DNA of 64,000 bases, from assembly GCF_900187385.1 (NCBI RefSeq), contig NZ_FYEY01000001.1, positions 4,402,001-4,466,000 on the forward strand, in the 5' to 3' direction. A model generated the notes under the pieces. The model was given only the letters and a program-made list of their open reading frames with translations, ran no database searches and was not told the origin of the DNA. Shown here in pieces: positions 62,373-64,000 of this stretch (within the stretch, counting starts at the first letter, position 1; every line of letters begins with the position of its first letter). Source of the stretch: Streptomyces sp. 2114.4 (GTDB lineage Bacteria; Actinomycetota; Actinomycetes; Streptomycetales; Streptomycetaceae). The position numbers and the translations under genes were made by a program.

Positions 62373-63535
62373 GCCAGGGCCAGGACTTGCTGGAGGTGGT
62401 GCGCAGACGGCTCGCCGAGGCCGGGGCGGAGCCCACGCCCGCCCGGGTGGCGGTGGCGCTGCGCGAGCAGGGGCGGCTCCTCGGGGATGCCGAAGTGCTG
62501 GGCGTGGTGGCCGCGTTGCGGTCCGAAATGGTGGGCAGCGGGCCGCTGGAACCCCTGCTGGCCGCGCCCGATGTCACGGACGTCCTGGTCACCGCGCCGG
62601 ACGAGGTATGGGTGGACCGCGGCAGTGGGCTGGAGCGTACCGGCGTGCGTTTCCGGGACGCGGCAGAGGTGCGCAGGCTCGCCCAGAGACTGGCGGCGGT
62701 TGCCGGGCGGCGGCTGGACGATGCCCGGCCATGGGTGGACGCCCGGCTGCCGGACGGCACCCGGCTGCATGCGGTGCTGCCCCCGGTGGCGGTCGGCGGG
62801 ACCTGTCTGTCGTTACGGGTGCTGCGGCCGCGGGCCTTCTCCCTTGCGGAACTGGTGGCGGCCGGCACGGTTCCGCCGGGCGGCGACCGGCTGCTCGCGG
62901 CTGTGCTGGCGGCCCGGCTGTCTTTTCTCATCAGCGGCGGTACGGGATCGGGAAAGACCACATTGCTCAGCACGCTGCTCGGGCTGGTCGGCCCGGCCGA
63001 GCGGATCGTCCTGGCCGAGGACTCGGCGGAGCTGCGGCCGGACCACCCCCATGTGGTGCGGCTGGAGAGCCGGCCGGCCAACCAGGAAGGCATCGGGCGG
63101 GTGACGCTGCGCGACCTCGTACGGCAGGCACTGCGGATGCGTCCGGACCGGCTGGTGGTGGGGGAGGTGCGCGGTGCCGAGGTCACGGACCTGCTGGCGG
63201 CGCTCAATACGGGCCACGAGGGTGGCTGCGGCACGGTCCATGCCAATGCGGCATGCGACGTCCCCGCGCGCCTGGAGGCCCTTGGTTCGGCGGCGGGCCT
63301 GGACCGCGCCGCGCTGCACAGCCAGCTGGCCGCCGCACTCTCCGTCGTCCTGCATCTGGTGCGCGATCGGACCGGCCGCCGCCGGATCGCCGAACTCCAT
63401 GTCCTGGAGCGGGGCCGCGACGGATTCGTGGTGACCGTGCCGGCTGCCGTCTGGGGCCCCGACGGCTTCCAGGAGGCGCGGGGCTGGGAGCGGTTGCTGC
63501 GGCTGTGTGAGCGGAGCGAGGGCGGAGCCCGATGA
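62369..63535 (+). CDS. tadA: TadA-family secretion ATPase
   Basis: This is a 388-residue type II/IV secretion ATPase. The Walker A is FLISGGTGSGKTTLLSTLL, the Asp box is IVLAEDSAELRPDHPHVV, the Walker B is RPDRLVVGEVRGAE, and the His box is GHEGGCGTVHAN. It drives assembly of Flp/Tad pilus-like fibres. The start is the ATG at 62369, overlapping the CpaE-like stop (ATGA). All motifs are complete. Confidence 0.95.
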   Translation: MSQGQDLLEVVRRRLAEAGAEPTPARVAVALREQGRLLGDAEVLGVVAALRSEMVGSGPLEPLLAAPDVTDVLVTAPDEVWVDRGSGLERTGVRFRDAAEVRRLAQRLAAVAGRRLDDARPWVDARLPDGTRLHAVLPPVAVGGTCLSLRVLRPRAFSLAELVAAGTVPPGGDRLLAAVLAARLSFLISGGTGSGKTTLLSTLLGLVGPAERIVLAEDSAELRPDHPHVVRLESRPANQEGIGRVTLRDLVRQALRMRPDRLVVGEVRGAEVTDLLAALNTGHEGGCGTVHANAACDVPARLEALGSAAGLDRAALHSQLAAALSVVLHLVRDRTGRRRIAELHVLERGRDGFVVTVPAAVWGPDGFQEARGWERLLRLCERSEGGAR

Positions 63536-64000
63536 GCGTGGTCGGTATGACGCCGGTGGCCGCGGTGCTCTGGGTGGTGGGGGCGGGCCGGCTGGTCAGC
63601 AGCCGTCGGGGCGACGTACGGCAACGGGCCCGGGCGCTGTTCGGGGGCGTCGGAGAGGCGGATCCGGAAGTGGGGTGGCGGGCCTGGCTGCGGGGTGAGG
63701 GGGTGCGGAAGTGGTGCGCGGGGCGGTTGGTCGAGGGGGAAGCGGGGCGGCGCTGGAGCTTCGGTCGCTGGGGGGACTGCGGGCGGGAAATCTGGTGTCT
63801 GCCGGCGGGGCTGGTGCCGGCGGTGACGGGCAGATCGGTCCTCCCGGTGCTCGCATCCGTGGTCGCCTTCTTCCTTGTCCGCCGCTGGCTGACCGCCCGC
63901 GGAGCGGCGCATGCACGGGGAGGGCGCTCTGCCGCGGTGATCGGGCTGTGTGCGGCGGTGGCGGGCGAGCTGCGGGCCGGACGGCAGCCCGCCCAGGCCC
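63532..64000 (+). CDS. tadB: TadB-like membrane protein (5' part only)
   Basis: A 156-codon open frame begins at the ATG at 63532, which overlaps the tadA stop (ATGA), and runs off the window. It starts with MSVVGMTPVAAVLWVVGAGR, has a hydrophobic pair of helices near residues 90-115, and ends in AVIGLCAAVAGELRAGRQPA, the typical opening of the T2SS-F domain of TadB. It would be the platform protein of the Tad system. Confidence 0.85.
   Translation, partial: MSVVGMTPVAAVLWVVGAGRLVSSRRGDVRQRARALFGGVGEADPEVGWRAWLRGEGVRKWCAGRLVEGEAGRRWSFGRWGDCGREIWCLPAGLVPAVTGRSVLPVLASVVAFFLVRRWLTARGAAHARGGRSAAVIGLCAAVAGELRAGRQPAQA

Overview
The window is high-GC actinobacterial DNA, almost certainly from a Streptomyces chromosome. 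The right half carries wblA, a Crp of the 224-residue Streptomyces form, nth, acsA and a Tad-type secretion locus. From memory, that order resembles the S. coelicolor wblA (SCO3579) to acsA (SCO3563) region. The left half, about positions 1 to 31763, is an accessory island ending at a tRNA-Pro(CGG) gene at 31764-31837. Its left end was not found and probably lies outside the window.

Island part 1 (1-14.3 kb) is a DNA phosphorothioation (Dnd) locus. dndB, dndC, dndD and dndE overlap on the minus strand and end at a hairpin terminator. dndA (cysteine desulfurase) diverges from dndB across a perfect 8+8 bp palindrome. A Dnd-associated methyltransferase converges on dndA. The usual restriction partners (DndFGH or an SBD/HNH McrA-type enzyme) are not visible. 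Downstream of the dndE terminator, on the same strand, is a second unit: a sigma-region-4-like protein, a GIY-YIG nuclease and a GHKL/MORC-like ATPase with 4-bp stop/start overlaps, then a long DGQHR-motif (DndB-like) protein. I read this as a candidate, undescribed effector module for phosphorothioated or unmodified DNA. It is my main finding.

A tRNA-like 3' fragment with its own terminator (14.31-14.37 kb) marks an old integration junction. Island part 2 (14.6-22.6 kb) is a cargo block. A minus-strand run encodes an NDK-like kinase, a small protein, a CYTH protein, an HD hydrolase, an unknown 463-residue protein, a methyltransferase and a GHKL ATP-binding protein. Divergent to it are an HTH-Nudix fusion, a canonical Nudix hydrolase and a PPCDC-like flavoprotein. 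The theme is nucleotide or phosphate chemistry; the product is unknown.

Island part 3 (22.6-31.76 kb) is the mobility module. It has a MobA-type relaxase, MobC, a DUF2637 membrane protein, a DUF3631 ATPase, an XRE-type regulator flanked by inverted 18-bp operators, an excisionase, a tyrosine integrase with a LacI-type HTH inserted in its catalytic domain, and a ParB-like protein. No FtsK/TraB-type transfer ATPase is visible, so it looks mobilizable rather than self-transmissible.

The chromosomal half (31.85-64 kb) holds a Pr6Pr membrane protein, a metallophosphoesterase, a YqeY-like protein, a class A PBP, wblA, two ArsA-like ATPases, DUF4177 and RidA proteins, Nudix and MBL hydrolases, a nucleotidyltransferase, Crp, endonuclease III with a histone-H1-like tail, a CoA-type Nudix, a MarP-like protease, an alpha/beta hydrolase, a phage-holin-superfamily protein, NhaA, AcsA, a SulP-carbonic anhydrase fusion, a CooC-like ATPase, a degenerate Fic protein, a HAD-IB phosphatase, and the start of a CpaE/TadA/TadB locus cut by the window edge.
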